Below, piece by piece: positions 41,265 to 50,037 of a stretch of DNA of 64,000 nt. The translations under genes were made by a program, and so were the position numbers. The notes beneath the pieces are model-generated. The model was not told the DNA's origin. It saw nothing but the letters and a program-made list of their open reading frames with translations, and did no database searches. The stretch is from Arthrobacter sp. MN05-02 (GTDB lineage: Bacteria > Actinomycetota > Actinomycetes > Actinomycetales > Micrococcaceae). Where the stretch lies: assembly GCA_004001285.1 (NCBI GenBank), contig AP018697.1, forward strand, positions 3,424,434 to 3,488,433, given 5' to 3'. The stretch's first letter is position 1. Each line of letters starts with the position of its first letter.

Positions 41265-42350
41265 GTGGGACAGAACCCCATTCGCGTGGCAATCATTGGA
41301 GTCGGCAACTGCGCCGCGTCACTGGTGCAGGGAGTGCACTACTATCGCGACGCGGATCCGGCGGGAACCATTCCCGGCCTGATGCATGTCGAGTTCGGCA
41401 AGTACCACGTGGGGGACGTGCAGTTCGTGGCGGCGTTCGACGTCGACGGCAAGAAGGTCGGTCACGACCTCGCCGAGGCCATCGGCGCCAGCGAGAACAA
41501 CACCATCAAGATCGCCGACGTGCCCCCCACCGGCGTCATCGTCCAGCGCGGTCACACCCTCGACGGCCTGGGCAAGTACTACCGCGAGACCATCGTCGAG
41601 TCCGACGAGGAACCCGTCGACATCGTCGCGCAGCTCAAGGCTGCCAAGGCCGATGTCCTGGTCTGCTACCTGCCCGTGGGCTCCGAGCACGCCGCGAAGT
41701 ACTACGCGCAGTGTGCCATCGACGCCGGCGTCGCGTTCGTCAACGCCCTGCCCGTGTTCATCGCCGGCACCAAGGAGTGGGCGGACAAGTTCACCGACGC
41801 CGGGATCCCCATCGTGGGCGACGACATCAAGAGCCAGATCGGTGCCACGATCACGCACCGCGTCATGGCCAAGCTCTTCGAGGACCGCGGCGTCACCCTG
41901 GACCGCACGTACCAGCTGAACGTCGGCGGCAACATGGACTTCAAGAACATGCTCGAGCGCGACCGCCTCGAATCCAAGAAGATCTCCAAGACCCAGGCCG
42001 TCACCTCCAACGTCAAGGCCGAACTGCACGCGGACGACGTCCACATCGGCCCGTCCGACTACGTCGCCTGGCTCGACGACCGCAAGTGGGCGTTCGTCCG
42101 CCTCGAAGGCCGCAACTTCGGCGACGCCCCCGTGTCCCTCGAGTACAAGCTCGAGGTCTGGGACTCCCCGAACTCCGCCGGTGTCATCATCGACGCCATC
42201 CGCGCTGCGAAGATCGCCCTCGACCGCGGCATCGGCGGTCCGATCCTCTCCGCCTCCAGCTACTTCATGAAGTCGCCGCCGGAGCAGTACGCCGACGACA
42301 TCGCCCACGACAAGGTCGAAGCCTTCATCCGCGGCGACCTCGACCGCTGA
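41265..42350 (+). CDS. ino1: Inositol-3-phosphate synthase
   Basis: Converts glucose-6-phosphate to inositol-1L-1(3)-phosphate, the precursor of mycothiol and phosphatidylinositol. 361 residues from a GTG with a GAGGAG site five bases upstream. Features: Rossmann start [53 protein letters not shown] and the C-terminal [15 protein letters not shown]. The size equals the short actinobacterial form. The frame is open to 41052, but this upstream part covers the promoter and is not coding. mshA, which uses its product, is 2.6 kb away. Confidence 0.96.
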   Translation: MGQNPIRVAIIGVGNCAASLVQGVHYYRDADPAGTIPGLMHVEFGKYHVGDVQFVAAFDVDGKKVGHDLAEAIGASENNTIKIADVPPTGVIVQRGHTLDGLGKYYRETIVESDEEPVDIVAQLKAAKADVLVCYLPVGSEHAAKYYAQCAIDAGVAFVNALPVFIAGTKEWADKFTDAGIPIVGDDIKSQIGATITHRVMAKLFEDRGVTLDRTYQLNVGGNMDFKNMLERDRLESKKISKTQAVTSNVKAELHADDVHIGPSDYVAWLDDRKWAFVRLEGRNFGDAPVSLEYKLEVWDSPNSAGVIIDAIRAAKIALDRGIGGPILSASSYFMKSPPEQYADDIAHDKVEAFIRGDLDR

Positions 42351-42360
42351 GCAGGGTACG

Positions 42361-42399
42361 GGGCAGGGCCGGGACGCCATCGGCGGCCCGGCCCTGCCC
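42361..42399. terminator. Bidirectional terminator between ino1 and fhs
   Basis: 13-bp perfect stem (42361-42373 with 42387-42399) extended by an inner CGCC/GGCG stem. It lies 11 bases after ino1 and 43 bases beyond the convergent fhs stop, so it can end both transcripts. Confidence 0.8.
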
Positions 42400-42441
42400 G
42401 TCCCGGGCGATCCCCCGCCTGCTGGTGGGCGCGCGACCCGC

Positions 42442-44109
42442 CTAGAACAGGCCGACCGCGTTCCCCTCGCCGTCCACGTCCATCCGCAACGCGGCCGGCT
42501 CCCTCGGCAGCCCTGGCATGGTCATGACGGAGCCTGTCAGGGCGACGATGAAACCGGCTCCCGTCTTGGGGATGAGGTCCCGGACATGCACGGTGAAGCC
42601 CTTCGGCGCTCCGAGGAGGCTGGCGTCGTCGGAGAACGAGTACTGCGTCTTCGCCATGCACACCGGCAGCCCGGACCAGCCGTTGGCCTCGATCTCCTTC
42701 AGGCGCCGCAGCGCCGGGACCGAGAAGTCGACGCCGTCGCCCCCGTAGATCTCCTGCACGATGGTACGGATCTTGTCCTCGACGGGGAGTTCCAGGGGGT
42801 ACAGGTGCGAGAAGCCCACGGGACGCCGGAGCGCATCGAGGACCTTGGCCGCGAGCTCGTCACCGCCGGGCCCGCCGCCGCCCTGCCCCCATACGTCCGC
42901 GACGGCGGCCTCTATGCCCTCGCCCGCACACCATGCCAGCAGCCAGTCGAGCTCCTCCTGGGTGTCGGTGGCGAACCTGTTGACCGCCACGACGGGTGGG
43001 ATGCCGAACTTCTCGATATTGCGGACATGCCGGAGGAGATTCGCCGTGCCCGCCTGCAGAGCATCCACGTCCGGCTCCCCGAAGTCCTCCTTCGCGACCC
43101 CACCGTGCATCTTGAGCGCGCGGATCGTCGCGACGATCACGACGGCGTCGGGGGCCAGGTCGGCCGCACGCGCCTTAATGTCCAGGAACTTCTCGGCGCC
43201 GAGATCGGCTCCGAAGCCGGCCTCCGTCACCACGATGTCCGCCAGGCGCCGGGCTGTCCGCGTGGCGATGACGGAGTTGCAGCCGTGGGCGATGTTCGCG
43301 AAGGGACCACCATGGACGAATGCCGGCGTCCCCGCGATGGTCTGGACGAGGTTCGGTTTGATGGCGTCCTTCAGCAGCAGCGCCAGCGCACCCTCCACCC
43401 GCAGCTCGCGGACGGTCAGCGGCGTGCGGTCGTAGGTGTAGCCGAAGGTGATGTTCCCGAGTCGCTCCTTCAGGTCCTCCAGGTCCCGGGCCAGGCAGAA
43501 GACGGCCATGATCTCCGAGGCCACCGTGATGTCGAAGCCGTCCTGACGCGGTGTTCCCTGGGCCGGCCCGCCGAGACCGATGACCACCTCCCGGAGCGCC
43601 CTGTCGTTGACGTCCAGGACGCGCTTGAAGGTGATGCGCCGGGGATCTATGCCGAGTTCGTTGCCCTGGTGGATGTGGTTGTCGATCAGCGCGGCGAGCG
43701 CGTTGTTCGCCGACGTGATCGCGTGGAAGTCGCCGGTGAAGTGCAGGTTGATCTCGTCCATGGGCAGTACCTGGGAGTACCCGCCTCCCGTGGCTCCGCC
43801 CTTCATGCCGAGCACCGGACCGAGGGACGGCTCCCGCAGGGCGATCATGACGCGCTGCCCGGCGCGGGCGAGGGAGTCCGCGAGGCCCACGGTACAGGTG
43901 GACTTGCCCTCACCGGCCGGCGTGGGACTCATGGCACTGACCAGGACCACCCTGCCCGGTATGCCGCCCTCGTCCGGCAACAGGCGCGGATCGATCTTGG
44001 CCTTGTAGCGGCCGTGGAATTCGAGTGCCTCCCGCGGGATCCCGGCCACATCGGCGATGTCCTCGATGGGCCGGATCGCGGCGGCACGGGCGATCTCAAG
44101 ATCGGTCAT
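42442..44109 (-). CDS. fhs: Formate-tetrahydrofolate ligase
   Basis: ATP-dependent synthesis of 10-formyl-THF from formate and THF. 555 residues, the normal length. P-loop region [28 protein letters not shown], then [33 protein letters not shown] and the C-terminal [24 protein letters not shown]. Start [15 protein letters not shown] at 44109. It adds to the one-carbon theme of the gcv operon 20 kb away. Preceded by the frameshifted gene at 44136-44907. Confidence 0.97.
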   Translation of the reverse strand: MTDLEIARAAAIRPIEDIADVAGIPREALEFHGRYKAKIDPRLLPDEGGIPGRVVLVSAMSPTPAGEGKSTCTVGLADSLARAGQRVMIALREPSLGPVLGMKGGATGGGYSQVLPMDEINLHFTGDFHAITSANNALAALIDNHIHQGNELGIDPRRITFKRVLDVNDRALREVVIGLGGPAQGTPRQDGFDITVASEIMAVFCLARDLEDLKERLGNITFGYTYDRTPLTVRELRVEGALALLLKDAIKPNLVQTIAGTPAFVHGGPFANIAHGCNSVIATRTARRLADIVVTEAGFGADLGAEKFLDIKARAADLAPDAVVIVATIRALKMHGGVAKEDFGEPDVDALQAGTANLLRHVRNIEKFGIPPVVAVNRFATDTQEELDWLLAWCAGEGIEAAVADVWGQGGGGPGGDELAAKVLDALRRPVGFSHLYPLELPVEDKIRTIVQEIYGGDGVDFSVPALRRLKEIEANGWSGLPVCMAKTQYSFSDDASLLGAPKGFTVHVRDLIPKTGAGFIVALTGSVMTMPGLPREPAALRMDVDGEGNAVGLF

Positions 44110-44135
44110 GGGGAAAACCTACCAGCGGTTACGGA

Positions 44136-44907
44136 TCAGGCCGGGGGCAAACCGGCACGTTCCAGGACGTAGGCGATGAGTGGTTCGTACAGCCCGGGCC
44201 GGACGTTGTCGTCGAGCGGCACGGCGACCTCCACCTGGCCCTGGGCTTCCGAGACGAAGAGCCCCGGGTCGTTGCAGTCGGCGAATCCGATGGTCGGCAG
44301 GCCCGCACTGGCGGCGTGCCCCGCCCACCCGTGATCGGCCACCACGAGATCGGGCGGCTCGAGCCCCTCCGCGGCGAGCGTGTCGAGGCTGAGCCGCATG
44401 GGGTCCGGGAAATGTGTGTGCATGAGTCCGCCGTGCTGATGCCAGACGAGGACGCCGAAGATCTGGCGGATGTCCCCTGCGCCGAAGCGTCGCCCCTCCG
44501 GTACACGGACCACCGTGGCACCGGCGGCCGCGGCGGAACGGGCGAAGGCTGCATGGACGGGCAGCAGGCCCGCGGGGTGGCCGGTGGCGAAGAGGATCCT
44601 TTCGCCGCGGTGCGCGGAGGAACCCAGGCGGTCCGCGAACCGGTCGAGTGCCGCGACGCATTTGGCGGCGTCGATGGTGTCCTGCCCGTCGGTGTGGGAT
44701 GGATCCGCACTCGTGCCGACACGCTCGTGCATGAGGTCGAAGATCTCCTCGAACGACCAGGGCCGCGTGCGGGTGACGCCGAACTCGAGGTGCTCGTTCC
44801 CCCTCGAGGAAGAGGCGCATGTGCTTCAGGTTGTCCTGCCGCGCAGTGGCCACCTTGCCGGTGATACGAACGGAATCGAGGTATTCGGCGAGTTCGGTGG
44901 GGTTCAC
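44136..44907 (-). pseudogene. Conserved protein, possible phosphatase, with one frameshift
   Basis: The protein starts at a GTG (44905-44907) with NPTELAEYLDSVRITGKVATARQDNLKHMRLFLEG, then the frame breaks at a C5 run (44799-44803, G5 on the coding strand). It resumes one base out with NEHLEFGVTRTRPWSFEEIFDLMHERVG and continues to 44136. Repair by removing one G gives ~256 residues. The motifs ATGHPAGLLPVHAAFARSAA and VVADHGWAGHAASAGLPTIGFADCNDPG look like a conserved active site, but the family name is uncertain. It lies between mshA and fhs, same strand. The single-base change in a homopolymer may be a sequencing error. Confidence 0.75.
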
Positions 44908-44939
44908 CCGTCCATCCTAGGCGGCGCGCGAGGCGTGCC

Positions 44940-46187
44940 TCAGCGCGCGGTCGCCGCGGGGAAACGCTCGACGGCGGTGCGGTAGCTCTGCGCCGTCAGC
45001 AGCGCCGTGCGCTGCCAGCCGAAGGCGAGGGCGTGCATGGCGGCTCCGCGGCCGAGGGTCACGCGCAGCTCCGCGTCGTCGTGCAGACGTTCCAGGGCGG
45101 CTGCCCACGCGGTCGCGGAGTGGCCCTCGACGAGGAGACCGCTCCGGCCGTCGCTGACGGCCTGGGGCAGGCCGCCGACGTTGGCGGCGACCACCGGGGT
45201 GCCGCACGCCTGGGCCTCGAGTGCCACGAGTCCGAAGGACTCACTGAACGACGGCATCACCACGGCATCCGCGGAGCGGAACCACTGGGCGAGGCGAGCC
45301 GCCGTCACGGGCGGGTAGAGGCGGATGTCACCGGTGAGCCCGGCGCCGTCGATGAGGGGCTGGAGCTTGAGGGCTTCGGAGCCGCTGCCCGAGCCGAGGA
45401 TGCTCACCACGAGGGGGATGTCGGGCCGCCGGCGGCGGAGTTCGGCGGCCGCCGCCACCAGGACCTGGGGTCCCTTGAGTTTCTGGATCCTGCCGGCGAA
45501 CACCACGTGGAACTGATCCGGAGGGAAGGCGAGGGCCGTACGCGCGGCGTCCCGGTCACCCGGATGGAAGGTCGACAGGTCCACGCCGGGGGCCACGACG
45601 TCGACCCGGTCGCGGGTGGCGCCGTACAGGGAGACGAGTTCGGCTGCCTCGGTCCTCGTGTTGGCGATGAGCCGGGCAGCGCCGTTGACGATGTCCTGTT
45701 CCCCGGCGATCCGCTCGGCCGGCTCCGGCGAGCTGATCGCCTTCATGCGCAGGTTCTTGACCTTGGCCATGGTGTGCATGCTGTGCACGAGCGGCAGGTT
45801 CATCTCCCTGCTGAGTGTGAGCCCCACGGTGCCGGAGACCCAGTAGTGGGAGTGCAGGACGTCGAAGTGGCCGTCGGCGAGCAGCCCGGCGACATCCGTG
45901 ATCGCATCGGCGAACGTGGTCTTCAGCCCCGGCAGTGCCTCCTTGGGGATGCGGTGGCGCGGACCGGCCTCGAGGTGGTGCACCACCACGCCGTCTCCGA
46001 GGATCTCGCGGCGCGGCCGCCCCTCACCGGCCTCCCGCGTGAAGATCTCCACCTCGATGCCTACTCGAGCGAGTTCGAGCGCCGTGCTGCGGACATAGAC
46101 GTTCATGCCGCCCGCGTCTCCCGCACCGGGCTGCTCGAGCGGGAAGGTGTGCAGGGACAGCATGGCCACACGCCGGACGCCGGACAC
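44940..46187 (-). CDS. mshA: D-inositol-3-phosphate glycosyltransferase (mycothiol synthesis)
   Basis: GT4-family enzyme transferring GlcNAc from UDP-GlcNAc to inositol-3-phosphate, the first committed step to mycothiol. 415 residues from a GTG with a GGAAAGGAGAGG site. The N-terminus MSGVRRVAMLSLHTFPLEQPGAGDAGGMNVYV is diagnostic of MshA; the acceptor region HSHYWVSGTVG and donor motif SFSESFGLVALEAQACGTPVVA follow. Its substrate comes from ino1, and a sigma-R-type promoter is visible at 46248-46273. Confidence 0.95.
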   Translation of the reverse strand: MSGVRRVAMLSLHTFPLEQPGAGDAGGMNVYVRSTALELARVGIEVEIFTREAGEGRPRREILGDGVVVHHLEAGPRHRIPKEALPGLKTTFADAITDVAGLLADGHFDVLHSHYWVSGTVGLTLSREMNLPLVHSMHTMAKVKNLRMKAISSPEPAERIAGEQDIVNGAARLIANTRTEAAELVSLYGATRDRVDVVAPGVDLSTFHPGDRDAARTALAFPPDQFHVVFAGRIQKLKGPQVLVAAAAELRRRRPDIPLVVSILGSGSGSEALKLQPLIDGAGLTGDIRLYPPVTAARLAQWFRSADAVVMPSFSESFGLVALEAQACGTPVVAANVGGLPQAVSDGRSGLLVEGHSATAWAAALERLHDDAELRVTLGRGAAMHALAFGWQRTALLTAQSYRTAVERFPAATAR

Positions 46188-46247
46188 ACCCTCTCCTTTC
46201 CGACCGGTTGGAGGGAAGGACCGGTCGAGTGACCCTCACGACCCTAT

Positions 46248-46273
46248 AACGCCCTGTCAGCGCCCCCCATTCC
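46248..46273 (-). promoter_or_regulatory. SigR/SigH-type promoter of mshA
   Basis: On the minus strand GGAAT (46269-46273), 18 bases, GTT (46248-46250). The start codon is 61 bases downstream. mshA is a known member of the Streptomyces SigR regulon, so this placement agrees with established biology. Confidence 0.7.
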
Positions 46274-46313
46274 GCTCGCACCGCCGTCCGGCACCCTGCG
46301 ATGCAGGATGCAA

Positions 46314-46353
46314 GAGGCGGAAGCCCACACTGGAGAGTGAGGGCTCCCGCCTC
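46314..46353 (-). terminator. Hairpin between the small-ORF stretch and mshA
   Basis: 18-bp arms (46314-46331 and 46336-46353) with one mismatch and one wobble and a GGAG loop. It would end a minus-strand transcript from the 46.5-47.1 kb stretch before the mshA promoter. Confidence 0.65.
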
Positions 46354-46497
46354 CGGTCGAGAAAGGCACGCCGAAGGTCCTGTCTGCTCGGGGCGGCAGG
46401 GTACGGACGGCCGTGCCCTGCCAGCACTCCGGGATCGCTGCGGTGATCGCCGGCTGCCGGCAGGGCATCGCTTCCGACGGGGGTGGTCCGCCGCCGG

Positions 46498-46620
46498 TCA
46501 CCTGATGTACATGGTGTGCTGGGGCAGCGTGAAGCAGTGGGAGGAGTCCCGGGCGCCGCCCGACCGGTCCGGCCAGATCCTTCCCCAGAGCGAGATCCTG
46601 TTCCGCCATCTCCTCAGCAT
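46498..46620 (-). CDS. Small protein of 40 residues with a very strong ribosome-binding site
   Basis: Not recognised. The ATG at 46618-46620 is preceded by GGAGGAAGGAGGTG, a full complement to the 16S anti-Shine-Dalgarno, at ideal spacing. The product begins MLRRWRNRISLWGRIW and ends HCFTLPQHTMYIR; it is basic, Trp-rich at the N-terminus and has one Cys. The same frame is open to 46812, but the internal site points to the short form. It could be a small regulatory, antimicrobial or leader peptide. Confidence 0.45.
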   Translation of the reverse strand: MLRRWRNRISLWGRIWPDRSGGARDSSHCFTLPQHTMYIR

Positions 46621-46946
46621 GCGTCGCACCTCCTTCCTCCGGTGGAAGCCCGGCACGGGATCGGCAGTCGTACCGGGCAGCTCGGGACCGGCATGCGGCG
46701 TCAGGGACCCGCTCAGGATGAATTCACCCCGGCCGGGACGAATTGTCTCCCCGGCTCCGGGTATTGCGGTCGTATTCGGTGATCGGGCAGGGGGTATCGA
46801 TGAATTGGACATGACGGACCTTCGATAGGTGAAAGAGGCAGGAAATAGCCGATAAAGGCCGCTGCCGGGAAAGGGGACGAAAGGAAGCCGCGCACGGGTG
46901 CGGGGATGATGCTGGACCAGCCGGCTACTGCCGGTGCGCCGACTTC

Positions 46947-47015
46947 CTAGTGCGTACGACGAACGAAGGCGGGATTGGCGCTGCGGGCAAAGGCTCCGCT
47001 GAGCATGATGTTCAC
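46947..47015 (-). CDS. Possible 22-residue small peptide
   Basis: A GTG at 47013-47015 follows the site GGAGGTGGAG at good spacing. The peptide contains NIMLSGAFARSANPAF and ends VRRTH. An in-frame ATG upstream (47028-47030) would give a slightly longer form. Nothing similar is recognised. It is on the same strand as the 40-residue ORF downstream. Confidence 0.3.
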   Translation of the reverse strand: MNIMLSGAFARSANPAFVRRTH

Positions 47016-47185
47016 AATCTCCACCTCCATTCCGTTGGGTCCACTGACGGTCGCGCGGCCCGGGCGTCCCTCAATCGGTCGAGACGTGAAAGCCCAATGG
47101 CACGGAATTAAAGTTACCCCATGAAATGCACATCGGCATAGACCTTTTCGTGAATTGATCGAGCAATTCCCGAACAGGTGGGGGA

Positions 47186-47207
47186 AGGCGCCGTTCCGAT
47201 GGCGCCT
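47186..47207 (-). terminator. Short hairpin after the histidine phosphatase gene
   Basis: AGGCGCC-N8-GGCGCCT (47186-47192 and 47201-47207), 16 bases past the stop. Weak but correctly placed terminator for the cca-phosphatase unit. Confidence 0.5.
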
Positions 47208-47222
47208 GCAGACCGATGACGG

Positions 47223-47873
47223 CTAGAGATTCCAGTGCACGATCGCGGGTGTGCGCTTGTCCCAGCCGAGCGCACAGACCGCGGCGGTCCCGAGAACGAA
47301 GTGCCGTCCCTCGATGCCGCCGAACTGCAGCCATCGGGCCGCGACGATCCGCAGGAAGTGGCCGTGTGCCACGAGCAGTGCGTTCTCGACGGGCTTCGCA
47401 GCGGGCTCCCGGTCCGCCGGGGTCCCGCAGCCCGCCTGGACCCTGGCGATGACGCTGTCCGCCCGCTCGGAGACCTGGTCGAGCGTCTCCCCGTTGGGGA
47501 CGCCGTCGTTCCAGATCAGGTAGCCGGGGTTCTCCTCCCGGACCACTGCGCTGTGCCGGCCCTCGTTGTCGCCGTAGTCCCACTCGTGGGCGAAGGGCAG
47601 GACTTCCGCGTCCGGGAAGCCGGCCAGTTCCGCCGTCCGGACGGCCCGTTGCAGGGGTGAGGTCACCACGAGATCGAAATCGATGCCCTGGAGGTGTTCG
47701 CGCGCGGCGAGCGCCTGCTCCTCGCCGTGCGGCGTCAGTGGAAGGTCGGTCAGGCCCGTGTACCGGCCGTCCCTGGACCACTCCGTCTCGCCATGCCGCA
47801 GCAGCCACAGTCTGGGGAGGGGGGTTCCGGCCGGAGTCAGGTCCGGTGCAGCCGCACCTGTCATGGGCTTCAT
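47223..47873 (-). CDS. Histidine phosphatase family protein (phosphoglycerate mutase-like)
   Basis: 216 residues from MKPMTGAAAPD (47873). The catalytic RHG motif is in LWLLRHGETEWSRDGRYTGLTDLPLT, and the second active-site His in LLVAHGHFLRIVAARWL. HAEWDYG-type motif EWDYGDNEGRHSAVV is characteristic of the GpmB/acid phosphatase subgroup; substrate uncertain. Its start overlaps the cca stop by four bases, so it is translationally coupled to tRNA end maturation, though no functional link is known. Confidence 0.9.
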   Translation of the reverse strand: MKPMTGAAAPDLTPAGTPLPRLWLLRHGETEWSRDGRYTGLTDLPLTPHGEEQALAAREHLQGIDFDLVVTSPLQRAVRTAELAGFPDAEVLPFAHEWDYGDNEGRHSAVVREENPGYLIWNDGVPNGETLDQVSERADSVIARVQAGCGTPADREPAAKPVENALLVAHGHFLRIVAARWLQFGGIEGRHFVLGTAAVCALGWDKRTPAIVHWNL

Positions 47874-49315
47874 GCTTCGCTCTCCTGGGATTCGGGCTGC
47901 TCGCTCCACCACTGGCGGAGCTTGGTCTCGGCGACGGCCGGGTCATGGGGCCCGTGCTCCATCCGCTCCTCGAGGAGGAACCGGTAGGCACGGCCCACGA
48001 CGGGCCCCGGGCGGATGCCGAGGAGTGACATGATCTGTCCGCCGTCGAGGTCCGGCCTGATCGACGCCAGTTCCTCCTGCTCGGCGAGCGCCGCGATCCT
48101 GGTTTCGAGATCGTCGTAGGCGAAGGCGAGCCGCTCGGCCTTGCGCCGGTTCCGCGTGGTGACGTCGGAGCGGGTCAGGCGGTGCAACCGCTCGAGGAGG
48201 GGACCGGCATCGCTCACGTACCGCCGTACCGCGGAGTCGCTCCAGCCTGCTTCCCCGTAGCCGTAGAAGCGCATGTGCAGCTCCACGAGGCGGGCGACGG
48301 ACTTGATCGTGTCGTTGTCGAACCTCAGCGCCCGGAGCCTCTTCGAGGCCAGTTTCGCGCCGACGGCGTCGTGGTGGCGGAAGCTCACGGCCCCTCCGGG
48401 TTCGAACCTCCGTGTCGCGGGCTTCCCGATGTCGTGGAGGAGCGCGGCGAAGCGCAGCACGACGTCGGGAGCCGGCACGGGCCCGTCGTCGCCCGTCTCG
48501 AGGGCGCAGGCCTGCCGCAGCACCGTCAGCGAGTGCTGGTAGACGTCCTTATGGCGGTGGTGTTCGTCCGTCTCGAGGCGGAGCGCGGAAACCTCCGGCA
48601 GCACCTGGTCGGCAAGCCCCGAGTCCACCATCAGGTCGATCCCGGCGTCCGGCGCCTTGCCCTGCATGAGCTTGACCAGTTCATCGCGCACGCGTTCCGC
48701 GGAGATGATCGAGATCCGGTCGGCCATGGACCCCATCGCCTCCGCCACCTCGGGGGCCACGCTAACCCCGAGCTGGGAGACGAAGCGCGCAGCGCGCATC
48801 ATGCGCAGGGGATCGTCCGAGAACGACGACGACGGCGTGCCGGGAGTGCGCAGCAGGCCCGCGTGCAGGTCCCGGACGCCGCCGAACGGATCGACGAGTT
48901 CGAGGGACGGCAGCCTCAGGGCCATGGCGTTGATCGTGAAGTCGCGGCGCAGCAGGTCGTCCTCGAGGCTCGTCCCGAAGGCCACCGACGGGTTCCGGGA
49001 CGAGGGGTCGTACGCCTCCGCGCGGTACGTGGTGATCTCGATCTGGTAGCCGCCCCTGCGCAGCCCGATCGTGCCGAAGGCGCGGCCGATCTCCCAGTAG
49101 GCGTCCGCCCACCGCCTGATGACGGCGAGGGTCTGGTCGGGATCGGCGCTCGTGGTGAAGTCGAGGTCGGGTGACGCCCTGCCGAGGAACAGGTCCCGCA
49201 CCGGGCCGCCGACCAGTGATAGCTCATGGCCCGCGGCCTCGAAGAGTTCGCCGACCTCGAGGACCACGGGTGGGAGGGGTGCGGTGAGGGTCGAGGTGTC
49301 CAGCAGGTGCGCCAT
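47870..49315 (-). CDS. cca: CCA tRNA nucleotidyltransferase
   Basis: Adds or repairs the 3' CCA of tRNAs. 481 residues. Nucleotidyltransferase head LVGGPVRDLFLGRASPDLDFTTSADPDQT, then RRDFTINAMAL and DPLRMMRAARFVSQL of class II enzymes, followed by an HD domain (RFAALLHDIGKPATR ... FRHHDAVGAKLA). This head plus HD layout is the actinobacterial PcnA form. Divergent from the NUDIX gene; the position near murJ and trxB is conserved. Confidence 0.95.
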   Translation of the reverse strand: MAHLLDTSTLTAPLPPVVLEVGELFEAAGHELSLVGGPVRDLFLGRASPDLDFTTSADPDQTLAVIRRWADAYWEIGRAFGTIGLRRGGYQIEITTYRAEAYDPSSRNPSVAFGTSLEDDLLRRDFTINAMALRLPSLELVDPFGGVRDLHAGLLRTPGTPSSSFSDDPLRMMRAARFVSQLGVSVAPEVAEAMGSMADRISIISAERVRDELVKLMQGKAPDAGIDLMVDSGLADQVLPEVSALRLETDEHHRHKDVYQHSLTVLRQACALETGDDGPVPAPDVVLRFAALLHDIGKPATRRFEPGGAVSFRHHDAVGAKLASKRLRALRFDNDTIKSVARLVELHMRFYGYGEAGWSDSAVRRYVSDAGPLLERLHRLTRSDVTTRNRRKAERLAFAYDDLETRIAALAEQEELASIRPDLDGGQIMSLLGIRPGPVVGRAYRFLLEERMEHGPHDPAVAETKLRQWWSEQPESQESEA

Positions 49316-49433
49316 AGTCCCTTAAGGGTGCCAGATCAGCCTCCGTTTCCCACACCTCGCACCGACCCGTGCCGATGCTGTACGGGCAGGCGCGCAACGC
49401 GTCGCGCCGTCATCGAGGCTCATTAAAGATCGT

Positions 49434-49447
49434 TAGAGTGGTCTGCA
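49434..49447 (+). promoter_or_regulatory. -10 element of the NUDIX gene
   Basis: TAGAGT at 49434-49439 lies eight bases before the ATG at 49447, with no Shine-Dalgarno sequence between, suggesting a leaderless or nearly leaderless mRNA. Confidence 0.35.
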
Positions 49448-49977
49448 TGGACCGACCCGTTCCAAGTGCTCCCAAGCGCACCCCGTTGACAGTGTCAATG
49501 GGAACCACGGGTATGCCTGCCGTGCAGCACCAGTTGCCGACGGTGGAGGAGGTGTCGGCCGGCGGGATCGTCGTCGACACCACGAAGGAATCGCTCGACG
49601 TCGCCATCATCGCCCGGCTGAACCGCGGCGGCCGGCTCGAGTGGTGCCTTCCGAAGGGCCACCCGGAGGGTGTGGAGAACAGCGAAGAGGCCGCCGTACG
49701 GGAGATCGCGGAGGAGACCGGCATCGAGGGCAGGATCGTCTCCGCCCTCGGGAGCATCGACTACTGGTTCACCGTGAGCGGGCACCGCGTGCACAAGACG
49801 GTCCACCACTTCCTGCTGATCGCCACGGGCGGCTACCTGACCATCGAGAACGATCCCGACCACGAGGCCGTCGACGTCGCGTGGGTCCCCCTGCAGGAGC
49901 TCGGCCGGCGCCTCTCCTTCCCGAACGAGCGCCGCATCGCCGATCTCGCCCGCGAGGTACTTCCCGAGCACCTCTGA
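49447..49977 (+). CDS. NUDIX hydrolase
   Basis: 176-residue pyrophosphohydrolase. The NUDIX box is complete: GHPEGVENSEEAAVREIAEETGI fits GX5EX7REUXEEXGU. A ~40-residue N-terminal lead precedes the domain start VEEVSAGGIVVD. The HKTVHHFLLIATGG strand is like that of MutT1/AP4A-type enzymes. It sits between cca and murJ, the conserved actinobacterial position. The start at 49447 is chosen for the leaderless promoter; the open frame upstream is short. Confidence 0.92.
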   Translation: MDRPVPSAPKRTPLTVSMGTTGMPAVQHQLPTVEEVSAGGIVVDTTKESLDVAIIARLNRGGRLEWCLPKGHPEGVENSEEAAVREIAEETGIEGRIVSALGSIDYWFTVSGHRVHKTVHHFLLIATGGYLTIENDPDHEAVDVAWVPLQELGRRLSFPNERRIADLAREVLPEHL

Positions 49978-50037
49978 GCCGCCGCTCGCCGCTGCGACGC
50001 GCACCGTCGTCGTCCCATCGGTGAGACGATGGGAACG

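Larger units (their letters stand above)
46188..47222. other. 1-kb stretch without a long gene, holding small ORFs
   Basis: Between mshA and the histidine phosphatase. It holds the mshA promoter, a hairpin (46314-46353), two small ORFs with strong ribosome-binding sites, a third 22-residue frame starting MPMCISWGNF at about 47136, and a short hairpin after the phosphatase (47186-47207). Base composition drops in GC around 46740-47160, as around promoters. Confidence 0.6.

Noticed and set aside
46498..46812. 104-residue version of the small ORF before mshA
   Set aside because: A much stronger ribosome-binding site lies inside it, pointing to the 40-residue form; the extra N-terminal part looks non-coding.
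47102..47130. GGAAT at 47102 and nearby as additional SigR promoters
   Set aside because: No GTT at 18 bases on either strand.
47071..47991. 306-codon minus-strand frame over the histidine phosphatase
   Set aside because: Out of frame with the phosphatase, which has all catalytic motifs; only its last 22 codons lie outside that gene.
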